Position numbers and translations under genes: made by a program
NCBI GenBank assembly: GCA_034401795.1
Contig: CM067370.1
Coordinates: 101,192,164 to 101,256,163 of the forward strand
Reading direction: 5' to 3'
DNA: 64,000 nt
DNA from: Chaetoderma sp. LZ-2023a
Taxonomy: Eukaryota; Mollusca; Caudofoveata; Chaetodermatida; Chaetodermatidae
Notes under the pieces: generated by a model
Database searches by the model: none
What the model saw: the letters and a program-made list of their open reading frames with translations, nothing else
What the model was told of the DNA's origin: nothing
In this document: positions 13,147-22,591 of the stretch, piece by piece
Numbering within the stretch: the stretch's first letter is position 1
Layout: the number at the start of each line of letters is the position of its first letter

Positions 13147-13671
13147 TGTAGCATGGACTGACCAGATGGGTACTGACCCTCCCAGCAAAGCTGGGTATGG
13201 AAAGGCGACTTCATATTCGCTCCAAGCACGCCACCCTGGGTACGATAGTATGTGCACATAAGCCATATGAGAGAGGTTTTCGTTTAAATCAGCTAAGTCC
13301 AATAAAGCGCGTGGTGCGCATGCGCGTGCATCAGAGCTTCCCTGACAACACATCACAGAATTGGAAGCGAGTGCATGCCAATAGTGTACTGAGTTGGTAC
13401 TCGTAAAAACCTTTACTTATTCCGTTCTCGTTGTTCTTGGTACCGATCAAGACCAGAACAAATCGAGCCTTCTAGAACTGTTAACCGTTTCAAAATCAGT
13501 TATCCGCAAAAAAACACCTTAAATTATCTTCAAAATATTGCTTTTGGCGTTGTAATCGCGTGTATGCATAAAAAGATCTAGAATGTTCTAGAACGTGGTA
13601 AATACATCACTGATCTAGCTGCATGCTGATTGGCTATTGCTCGGCCGCTATTTGGCTGAGGCATCTGCCTC

Positions 13672-13695
13672 TGACGTCACGAGTAGTATAAAAGG
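13672..13695 (+). promoter_or_regulatory. 5' LTR promoter: CRE plus TATA
   Basis: TGACGTCA at 13672-13679 and TATAAAAGG at 13687-13695, with an inverted CCAAT motif (ATTGG) near 13629. The CRE-TATA spacing is the same in all three LTR copies. Confidence 0.82.
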
Positions 13696-13876
13696 GGTGA
13701 AAAATCGAGAATCAGGAGATGACAAGGGTGGAAGCCGGCCCGCGGAGGACCTCTAGACCATCAGGAGAACGGATATAACTGCTGACCTACCAGTGATCCT
13801 CACTTCTACCAGTGTCTTAAGGATCCCAGTACATCCGTGGTGATAGGACGGCCTCGGCTTCCACCAGTTTTTGGAT

Positions 13877-13882
13877 AATAAA
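13877..13882 (+). terminator. 5' LTR poly(A) signal
   Basis: AATAAA in GGATAATAAACTAAATTT. The 20-odd bp hairpin found here in the other two LTRs is absent. Confidence 0.7.
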
Positions 13883-16393
13883 CTAAATTTAAAGCTAAAC
13901 CTTCAGCATCCGGACTTTCCTAATGGAACCTCTGCGGAAAGGGCCATGTGGGCCCGGGATGTAATTCTACAGAATGTAGAGCTACGGTGATTCTTGGTGA
14001 ATGACTCACCGGATCTGCCAACCACGCTGAAAAAAGTGGACTCCAATCACTGCACTGCATGTCATGTGTGTTTTAATTAACTTTTTTACCACAGTCTGGT
14101 GGAACTTTTCTAGGTGTGCCACAAGAGCTATGCGATGCATCCCGCACCATGTGCCAATTTATGTAATATTATATACAGCCCTCTCTGCTAATGGGCACAC
14201 CTCAACTTTATCACTTCCATCGCCGGACGGATAACTTTCTCACTTCTGCATAAATTGTACACTGGCTACCAAGACGATCTAATATACATTTCTTAACTGT
14301 TTTGTTTCACTATCCTGAGTGTGTACCATGTCTACCCTGTCTGGAGGAGTCAGCTTGCGGAGACCAAACTGCGGAAACTGGCTGCGGAAATCGCCTGTGG
14401 AAATCTCTCCAGCTTTAGAGAACAGCGCCTCAATTTCAGTAACATAGTAGCCTGTTCCATACCGATGACTATTAGGTACTCAAGTAACTATACTATTGTA
14501 TATTTAATTATTATTTCCGTATTTGGTACTAATGACTAATAGGTACCTTTCCGGTCTTTGGACCGCAATTTATAATTTCTTTATTACTGTGAATATTATC
14601 CTTGTTTACTGTGGTGCTTTCAACTAGCCGCACCATCTAAGTTTATCAATCTATGATGCTTAAGTACTTAATTTAATTATAATCTACTTATTGCATTGGT
14701 TAGTTGTATATGGCAGATAGCCATCCAGTTAGTATATTTTGTTTAATTGTAGAAAACTTTGGACCGCAGTACGCTAGGAAATACTATACAGCAACATTTA
14801 TATCCGCATCACTTATTCCCGCCATCATCAATTTTACACTGAGGTCGCTGAACGTGCTCTAATTGTTTGAGGCTGGCATGTTACTGACTAACCTTACTAT
14901 TCAGCTCGATAGGATAGGTTAAAGTGGTTAGAGACAATTTCTTCATTTAGAGACATATAATGTATGCCCCTTTTCCAGTTGTTGCGATAATATAGCCCCG
15001 CACTCCGGCAAGGCTGTGTAAAATTGGCCAGTTACCTATAAGGCCTCATATATATTAGGTTATTGTATCTTTCCACGATCCACCAGCCATATGGCTTTAT
15101 AATTGTCTGGATTCCATATCAGCACGTTGATCGGATCCGACCCTGGGAAACTATCAGAGGTTTCCGAGTAGTGATGGTTAAAGTGCTGATTTACATACAT
15201 TCACCCCGTATCTTCGGATACTTATCCTGCCAATGAAGGAACACTGCGAAAACATATAGTTATAAATGTGAGTTAGGTACTTTATTTACTGGCCCGCAGT
15301 GCATATTTGGGCATATTGGAACTTAACCGTAATGACTGGTCAACTGTTAGATCCGTAACACGTGGTGATGGATGAGAATTGGATCACCATCCAATTCGTT
15401 GGAGTGTCTGGATGAAGCGCTGGAGCTCGTTATGCCCTCACAGGAAGGAGTCTCGCGATGGCTATCCATCTCTCCACCCCCACCATAAAGACATGTTAGT
15501 AATCAAACTTGCTTGTGTGAAACGTAGCCATTGTCCAGGTGATGTTTTATGTGGTTGTGGAGCAAGGTAGCCAAATTTTCATCGAATTCGGATGCCTTGT
15601 GTTGTAACGTGTACGCATGCTGTCCTTGGAGGTAGATGCTATTCCAAAGCGACCTACGGGAAGCTGAGCGTATGCGCCCATTGGACAACTGTATCTAAAG
15701 GTAAGTAGCAATCCCCTGCCACTTGCAACCAAAGCTAGTTTCCGTTTCTAACAACTAATTGGTAGGTTAGACTGTAGCTGAAGGCCCGCGTAAATAAAGC
15801 GACAACTACCAATACAGTATCTTTGGAAACTACATAAGACTGTGACTTGGGAATTCTTCAGAACTCATTCGTCCCGTCTTCACGTAAACCAGCATGTAAC
15901 ACCTTAACAGTAGCTTCACTAGATTTTCAGCACTTAGCATTTTCTGTTGAACAAAAGAGTGGCCATTTTTTCCAGCTCTTTTCCTCTGCTTCGGCGTTAA
16001 AGGCATTTTCCTGTGATGGAGGCCCGTGCGAGGCACTTTCCGCTCTCAACAACAATATTTTCTTTGTGTGTGTGAGGGGTATATTAGCTTATATTAAGTT
16101 ACTTAGTGACTTTGCTGCGGATGCTTCTCTTGTGGGGATACCTCTGCGGATTCAAGACCCTGTGTGGTACCTCCGGCGACACCACGCAGAAAGAACACCA
16201 GTTAGCTCTATGTTGTGTATTAGTGCTCATTTACTGTCAAACGATTCACCTTGTTTGCATAGTACATATTAACATTTCTACTGTTTTAATTACAAAATAC
16301 TCTAAATTAGTATGGATAGACATACTGGTGATACTAATAGCTGGGATGAGACCGTGTGGTTCAATTTTGGTGGCAATGGTCGCATGGCCCCAC

Positions 16394-16411
16394 TGGAACA
16401 TTATTGTTCCA
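16394..16411 (+). other. Conserved hairpin near LTR 3' end
   Basis: TGGAACATTATTGTTCCA, a 7 bp stem with a 4 nt loop. It is the counterpart of 9372-9389. Confidence 0.55.
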
Positions 16412-16571
16412 CTGGCTCTAGAAGTCGGTCTTTGTATTTCTCGTAGAGACGTCATATGGGATCCGCTACTCCGAGATCCACAGCTAACCAGCCATCCCGG
16501 TCATCATGCACTTGCGGTGCGATGGGATGAAATCTAATAGCGGACCAGTACATACCCCCATGAGCTACAGG

Positions 16572-16595
16572 TGGCACCCGATGTGGGGCTCGAAC
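16572..16595 (+). promoter_or_regulatory. Primer-binding site, tRNA-Lys-like
   Basis: Two bases after the LTR end comes TGGCACCCGATGTGGGGC, continuing CTCGAAC. Its complement reads as a tRNA 3' end: T-loop GTTCGAGC, T-stem CCCAC, acceptor strand, CCA. It differs at about three places from the classic lysine tRNA(1,2) site of retroviruses. The match covers about 24 nt, longer than the usual 11-18. The lysine assignment is inference. Confidence 0.82.
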
Positions 16596-16639
16596 AAGAA
16601 GTGAACCCACGCCAACACTCAACACCCACGAGTTTCAGT

Positions 16640-17866
16640 CTCCTTCATCATCAGTCAGCTCTTCCTAGATATGGAAGAACTGCTCGTGTGCTCACCGACA
16701 ATGTCACTAATTTCCCCGGTGTGGAATGATGAGCACCGCCTCATCACGAGTTCTCACTGATCAGCGAAGGGACATTCTGCGATGCCTCACAGGTGGGAAC
16801 TCAATACATCACTTTATCAGATCTCCACGATAGGTCACCACCATTTTTGCCAGAGCATGGAGGACCGCGACAAAGACCCCTATGGGGGCAACCACAACCT
16901 TCATGACCATTATGTTCACCTACGTCATCAATGGGTGACCAGTGGCCGGATGCTCATGTGCGATATCCAGTATCTCCTCCCTTTCGCGCGTCCTCACCCT
17001 ATTATCCAACAGGACCGCATTACGAACCGGAGGAAATGGCTACACCATTTAAGCAGTATATCAGAAGACAGGCCACTGGAAGGAGTGATGCACAAACAGA
17101 CCTACATCTACAACTCCCACCACTGACCTACGTACCCCGCAGTCTGAGAATCCATCAAACTACACCGGGCACCGATTACAGAGTCGCTTCAGTGACCATA
17201 TCCACAACCCGGCTCAACTGCGTCTCCTGAACCACAACGTCAGGCAGCCATTTCTACTCATCAACACACTCCTACTACACCATGCACCCACCTGCACCCG
17301 ACTTCTTCTATGACGGTGCCCACAATGCACACCACATCTGCAACACTGTCATCTCCCCCTTGCGGAAAGAATGACCCTTTCTGCCTCTACTCAACCTTCT
17401 TTCTAAATGTAAAACGGCAGTGGTAGGCTGTAGCATCTCCATTGAAACAACATTTTCGCAAGCACCACGTCCCCCCCCCCCCGCCCCCTCCCCCAACACA
17501 CACATCCCACCCGCCAAGACACTTAACACCCGCTGTCCTTTGGTGGTATGCAACTCACAACCTCTTACAGCTTCATCACCGACATTCACCATCAGTAGTG
17601 ATCCCGAAAGAAGCGTTCATTCGGCACCATGGATCCGCAAAAAGAACCATCGCACAAAGAAAGTGAAAGCAATACGCCGGCGGTGTTTCTTTTGCGCATC
17701 AACTAAACATCCCATGATGCATTGGAAAAAGTGGCTCGCACAGGTAGCCCTCATCAGCGATTGCAAGAATCCTAACCGCACTGCAGTACACACCAACACG
17801 GCTGACACAGAATCCGCAACAACAACACCACGATTGCTACCCTCGACCTCGTCATCACCTAAGTAA
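16640..17866 (+). pseudogene. Decayed gag-like region
   Basis: Fragments in different frames look coding. About 16640-17230 gives a Pro/Tyr/Ser-rich stretch (QPDAHVRY-like, PPFRASSPYYPTGPHYEP). 17420-17866 gives a Pro-rich linker, a basic patch (RKKNHRTKKVKAIRRR) and then CFFCASTKHPMMH, a C-x2-C-x4-H-x3-H knuckle-like motif. Basic patch plus knuckle directly before a retropepsin is the normal gag-pro order. No clear capsid block was seen. At least two frame changes and several stops make it inactive. A poly-C run near 17466 is one likely slippage site. Confidence 0.5.
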
Positions 17867-17986
17867 TCACAGCAGCAGTGACGAGTTGGTCCTTTCCACA
17901 CTCAGCCACCAATAGCACTCACGGAAGCTTTTCAGAAATAAGCCGACTATATACAGGATGATACCACACCACCATCACTTCCGCAA

Positions 17987-18499
17987 ATGGTATCATTGGA
18001 AACTCTTCTGCAGGCTCCCCGCAAGGTGATATATAAGTGTGGCTGTCTGTTTAGCGGAATTTCCACCGGTGCCACTGTGGACACTGGAGCTTCCGTCACC
18101 ATTTTTAACAAGCGCTTGTATGAGAGCAGCCCTCCTCATAAGAAGCCACCCCTTAAGCCTACAAACAAATTTTTGCAAACAGCTACAGGAGCCAACATTC
18201 CCGTGGCTGGAGTAGTAAGCCTGGTAATACAGATAGAGGAGATGCAATTCATTCAGCGAGTTGTTATCACCTCTATTCAAAATGATGCCCTGCTTGGCTT
18301 TGACTTCCTCAGTGCCAGCGAAGCCATCATGCACTGCAGACAACAGGAACTAGACATACACGGCCGACGGATACCCCTTGGACCGGAATCATCACTATAT
18401 GATATGTGTGCGGTAATATTGGCAACAACCGCCACAGATGAGCCAGGTCAAGAAAGGATCTTGTGGGCCACCACACATAATAGCAGTCAATATTATTAA
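17987..18499 (+). CDS. Retropepsin-like aspartic protease
   Basis: This is the retroviral-type protease expected to cut the element's own polyprotein in a virus-like particle. The 170-codon frame has the catalytic motif DTGAS at residues 32-36 inside ATVDTGASVTIF. A flap-like middle (TATGANIPVAG) follows, then LLGFDFLSA near residues 98-106, which matches the closing ILG.DFL motif of Ty3-type retropepsins. A bacterial-style ATG at 17987 may not be the real start, since proteases are usually made as part of Gag-Pro. The frame ends at 18499 with no RT behind it, where a Ty3 polyprotein would continue into RT. The frame is intact over the whole protease fold despite the decay around it. Confidence 0.8.
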   Translation: MVSLETLLQAPRKVIYKCGCLFSGISTGATVDTGASVTIFNKRLYESSPPHKKPPLKPTNKFLQTATGANIPVAGVVSLVIQIEEMQFIQRVVITSIQNDALLGFDFLSASEAIMHCRQQELDIHGRRIPLGPESSLYDMCAVILATTATDEPGQERILWATTHNSSQYY

Positions 18500-19896
18500 G
18501 AGAGCAAGATGCCTGCAGTCTGTCGTCCGTCAAATGTAGGATTTTGCTACCGAAAAGTTGAATTCGATAATGGATTGATTTAAGCTACGACAGCACCCTT
18601 CTTCGCCATCTGCACTCTAAAGTAACTCTGTCCCGCCTACGGCTCGGCCATTACAGAATGAAATACATCATGTCTGATAAAGTTGACACCGTACTTCACT
18701 TACCTGCCCGCCAACGGCAATAAAAACATCACACTTCACAACAGCACAAGAGTCATCTGCAAATAAGCAACCACGCGTATCAATGAAAATCATCAACACA
18801 ACAGAAACATAAACACTCAGGTTGACTGTATTCACCATCTCCATATGATGGAATTGTAATTGTAAACTGAGGCACGCATTTTCCAAGCTGTATTATAATA
18901 AATTAAGTTTGGTCTAGGTAGGGATGGGACTAGTCCTACCCACAGAGGAGGATACTTGGCAGTCCGCCCACCCGGATAGCACAGTCCAGCTGGGTGGAAT
19001 TAGCATACATAATTTCCGCAAGAGACAGAACTGTTTAAACCAGACAATAATTATAGGCAGCTATATTGTCCTAATTTTGATTAAGAACACCATCGTTCTA
19101 CCGTGTATACCGATCATTAACCCACGGGCCAATGAAGCGGCATCAAAACTTCGACAGTATCATATTAGCGAGAATTTCAAATATTCTCTTACCTACATAT
19201 TCACGCACAAGATCAACACAGGCTGGAATACATTTATTACAGACAAACCAAAGACACATGTATAAGATCACGCACATACAGGGATGCTGTTTCGAGGAAC
19301 AGATTTTACAACATGTATTTCCGTCTTTCGCATCAACAACAGATAATCAGCAGTATCAATACTCGCCCATTACGTAAATATTGCCTAAGTTTCAGATCAA
19401 CCACGTGCTTTCACAACAAGAAACCACGTAACTTTCAATTCTATTTCCAGTAAATTGGATCAAAGGCTTTAAAACACAAGTGCCGCCCAAAACATGCATC
19501 TACCACAACGTGATGGAAGAGGCGAGAGGGGTGGGTCGGGGCAATTGCCGCCGACGTCATCACGCACTCCCACACCCCATCGGGCACTCCAGCCTGAAAT
19601 TAAAACAGGCAAGTTTATAAGCATCCAATCTGAAAAACCTCTTCATGCTAATTAAAAGGTGAGCTTCCATGGGAATAAGTAGTTCTGAGTTTTTACGTTG
19701 ATCGGAGACTTGTTTTTCCTTTGAGTGGAGACGAAAGTGACACACCTTCTTATATTTATAATCACTCCCTTTACACGGGTGGAATATTTTTTCTGACTTC
19801 AGGTTTAAATAAATCTAAATTTTCCTTATAGGGCGTGGCCGAATCACCATAGAACTTTCGGCTGTGGTCATCCGCCCTCTGTGACATTACCAAAAG
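18500..19896. other. Non-coding stretch where pol is expected
   Basis: No RT (LPFG, Y/F-x-DD), RNase H (TDAS) or integrase (HHCC, DDE) motif in any frame. The open frames at 18668-18886 (minus) and 18924-19265 (plus) have no recognisable domain. This gap is the main reason to call the element non-autonomous. Confidence 0.6.
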
Positions 19897-19904
19897 TATA
19901 AAAG
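19897..19904 (+). promoter_or_regulatory. Internal TATA box of the LTR element
   Basis: TATAAAAG in AAAAGTATAAAAGGAGGAG, about 213 bp before an ATG at 20117. It implies a separate internal transcript. Confidence 0.55.
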
Positions 19905-20116
19905 GAGGAGATCGCACACTGATACTTCGTCTTCCCGTCAAATACGACACAAGTGAAGAACAAGCATTAGGCTACTTTCGTGTCATCAAACCAAATTCTG
20001 CTGTTTTCTTATTATTTATTTATTACTACTATTAATATTATTTGGTCAGGAAACGTATGAAGAGTTAGGAAAAATAGCTTAGGTAGTCCGCACCTTTATC
20101 AATATGCGGAAATAAG

Positions 20117-21284
20117 ATGTCACTTACCAAGGACCTTGTCGTGTCCGACATCTCAGAGGAGTCGGCGCATGCTCATTCTGGAAAGAAGTATCCGTGTACA
20201 GCATTACAGCTCAATGGACAGCTGTGTAAGTGTGCCTTTTCCCGCAATTCAGACTTGCATTCTGTACGGACTGCAAGTACCTTTATACGCCTACACGTTA
20301 CGGTGTGACACACGCGTTGACGGATAAACATCATGTGCTAGTAGTAACATTACAGCCTGGTGAACAAAGTGAGTACGTTGAAGTGCTAGCCGCTCATTTT
20401 GAAACTAGACTTCCGCTTAATGTGCTTCCTATTGGAAAGATGGCCAAAACCAAGCATACGAAACGGCGACAACCAGACTTTCCACATTACAGACCAGCAA
20501 CAGCAGCCACCACATCCAGCATGCGACATGCACAAAGTCATTATGTAACATCAGCCAATGTCACGACGGAGTCACCAACACGACCAGCACCTGCAGTAAC
20601 AGTACCAGCATCACCTGCAGTTTCCACTCCGGAAGCACCTGCAGCAACTTCACCATCCGCATCACACACAACATCAGCCTTCACATCCGCATCCGTAATT
20701 GGCTGACCAATTTCTGTGGTTATCTCAACACTGGTGACCGTAGCAGAACAGAGGTTACCAGATGTTTCAGACAGATCTATATCTCCTTGTAGTCTTATCA
20801 TCGACGAGGAGATCCGCGTTATGGAAGCAGCATTAACCACCACAGCATCACGAAGCAGCATCATGTCACAACCGTGCAGCAGCACTCCTATGGATCCAGC
20901 AGTTCGGAAAATAACTACACCGGATCGTCCTTATGCCGGAAAGAAATGCATCGCCACTCAATGGAAATCCGTGCAGTACCAAGTAAACTTCTGAAGTCCA
21001 CCCAAATCCGGAAATTTTCTGCCAGCCCTGCATCAGCATCCGCTTCAACATCTGCATCAGCATCCGCAAAAGCATCATCGTTTCAGCGACCGCTGATTCA
21101 ATTTACGGCACTCAGTCCACCCGCAGCAACAGTGATGTCTGTAGTCTCCACACCGCCACCAGTTCGCACATCACCAGTCATCATCTCTGCCACGACCAGT
21201 GCTTCAATGGATACATCCGCACCATCTTCCAGCTATGGTATTACCAACCGGGGCCTGCTTAGTAGTGATATATCGGCAGCGTAG
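20117..21284 (+). pseudogene. Accessory ORF of unknown function
   Basis: The ATG at 20117 opens a frame that gives KYPCTALQLNGQLCKC. A frame change near 20230 continues it as FRLAFCTDCKYLYTP, YGVTHALTDKHHVLVV and so on, then a Lys/Arg patch (KTKHTKRRQ) and a long Ala/Pro/Ser/Thr-rich tail to 20706. After a TGA the same frame runs to 20994, and a shifted frame 20874-21284 continues with SASASTSASASAK repeats. The spaced Cys pairs suggest a zinc-binding head and a low-complexity tail. I do not recognise the family. It could be a displaced gag product or a captured host gene. Two or three frame breaks make the present copy non-functional. Confidence 0.4.
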
Positions 21285-21485
21285 GACCATCCGCCACGTC
21301 CATCCTGTATGAGTCGGGGTACCCAGACACACTGGGAAAACTTCACAGTGGATGTTTGTGGATCCTTTCTTTACCCGGGATGCACTTGTAATTAGCATAA
21401 TCTGTGATACTCTTCACAGGTATAGTTATGTGATTAATATATATCCACATTATATAAACTGTATTGTAATTATGGTAATTGGAGC

Positions 21486-21536
21486 TTGGGTGTTCTCTGC
21501 GGAAAAATGATTATCCGCACCCAAGAGAACACCCAT
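21486..21536 (+). other. Long hairpin, possibly bistable
   Basis: Arms TGGGTGTTCTCT and AGAGAACACCCA pair over 12 bp, with an inner GCGGA/TCCGC pair. An alternative stem, CTTGGGTG with CACCCAAG, uses overlapping bases, so the two folds exclude each other. It lies between the accessory ORF and its poly(A) signal. Confidence 0.6.
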
Positions 21537-21569
21537 GCACGTATTGTTTAGGTGATCAGTGATCTAAAT

Positions 21570-21604
21570 AATAAAAGTATGCATGCACCAAGAAAAAAAA
21601 AAAA
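21570..21604 (+). terminator. Internal poly(A) signal and A12 tract
   Basis: AATAAA at 21570-21575, then 17 bp later twelve consecutive A (21593-21604). Spacing is that of a polyadenylated transcript end copied into DNA. Confidence 0.55.
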
Positions 21605-21803
21605 TCCAGGTAAAAAATTGTAATCAATGGTATGCCTCCCTCCCAAACTCTTTCGCACCCTATGTGTTCTTCCTTGTGAATACGTGCCTTTTACGTCACT
21701 CTCCTCTCGGCTACACACCTACTCGGGAAGTCTAGAGTGTTGCCCAGCACGTTCATGTGTACTCGATCTGCTATACGTGATCGTTTGACACGGGTGTCAA
21801 ATT

Positions 21804-21812
21804 AGGAGGGGG
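21804..21812 (+). promoter_or_regulatory. Polypurine tract
   Basis: AGGAGGGGG, followed by TGG and then the 3' LTR start TGTAG at 21816. Position and composition fit the plus-strand primer of LTR retroelements. Confidence 0.8.
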
Positions 21813-22354
21813 TGGTGTAGTATGGACCGACCGGGTGGGTACTGACCATTCCAGCAAAGCTGGGTACGAAACGGTCACTCCGGATTCGCTCCAAGCACGC
21901 GCCCTGGGTAGGATGGTGCGCGTACATAAGCCCTATGGGAGAGGTTTCTCGTCAAAAATCGGCTAAGTCTGATAGAACGCGTGGTGCACATGCGCGTGCG
22001 TCAGAGTTTCCTTGACAACGCATCTCGGAATTGGAAGCGAGTGCATGCCTATAGTGTACCGATTAGGTACTCGTAAATTTTTTATAAGTTATCCGTTCTC
22101 GTTGTTCCTGGTAGCGACCAGAATTAAACGAGCTTTCCAAAACTGTAAACCATTTTAAAATCGGCCCAGAAATGGCTGAGTTATTGTCAAAGCTCCCCGC
22201 TAAATTACACTTAGAATATTGCTATAACGTTGTAGTCACATGTATATATTAAACTAAATACAGAGATCTGTGTACACCTGGTCGATACGTCACTAGCATA
22301 CCAGCACGCTGATTGGCTGGCGCTCGGCCGCTGATTGGTTGACGCGCTCAGCTC

Positions 22355-22378
22355 TGACGTCAAAGCAAGTATAAGAGG
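22355..22378 (+). promoter_or_regulatory. 3' LTR promoter: CRE plus TATA-like box
   Basis: TGACGTCA at 22355-22362 and TATAAGAGG at 22370-22378 (one change from the TATAAAAGG of the other copies). Confidence 0.75.
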
Positions 22379-22560
22379 GGCGGAAAATCGAGGATCAGGA
22401 GCATCGCCGGCGTGGAAGCCGAAGCCGCGCAGGACGAATGGACCACTAGGATGATGGATGTAACCTGCTGACCTACCAGTGATCTTCACTTCAACCGGTG
22501 TCTTACGGAACCCAGCACATCCATGGTGTAGGACGTCGTCAGCTTCCACAAAATTTTGGA

Positions 22561-22591
22561 TACTCCCGGATGGCCGTCCGGGAGTAATAAA
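22561..22591 (+). terminator. 3' LTR poly(A) signal with hairpin
   Basis: A perfect 10 bp stem, TACTCCCGGA with TCCGGGAGTA and loop TGGCCG (22561-22586), runs directly into AATAAA at 22586-22591. Confidence 0.78.

Larger units (their letters stand above)
13147..16569 (+). repeat. 5' LTR (3423 bp)
   Basis: Begins TGTAGCATGG and ends GAGCTACA, followed by GG and a tRNA-like primer-binding site. If transcription starts about 30 bp after the TATA box (13687) and ends just after AATAAA (13877), U3 is about 0.57 kb, R about 0.18 kb and U5 about 2.67 kb. That U5 is far longer than usual. Compared with the other two copies, this LTR lacks the hairpin just before its poly(A) signal. Confidence 0.88.

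Noticed and set aside
16572..16595. A tRNA gene
   Set aside because: Only the complement of a tRNA 3' end is present, directly after an LTR; no D-arm or anticodon arm follows.
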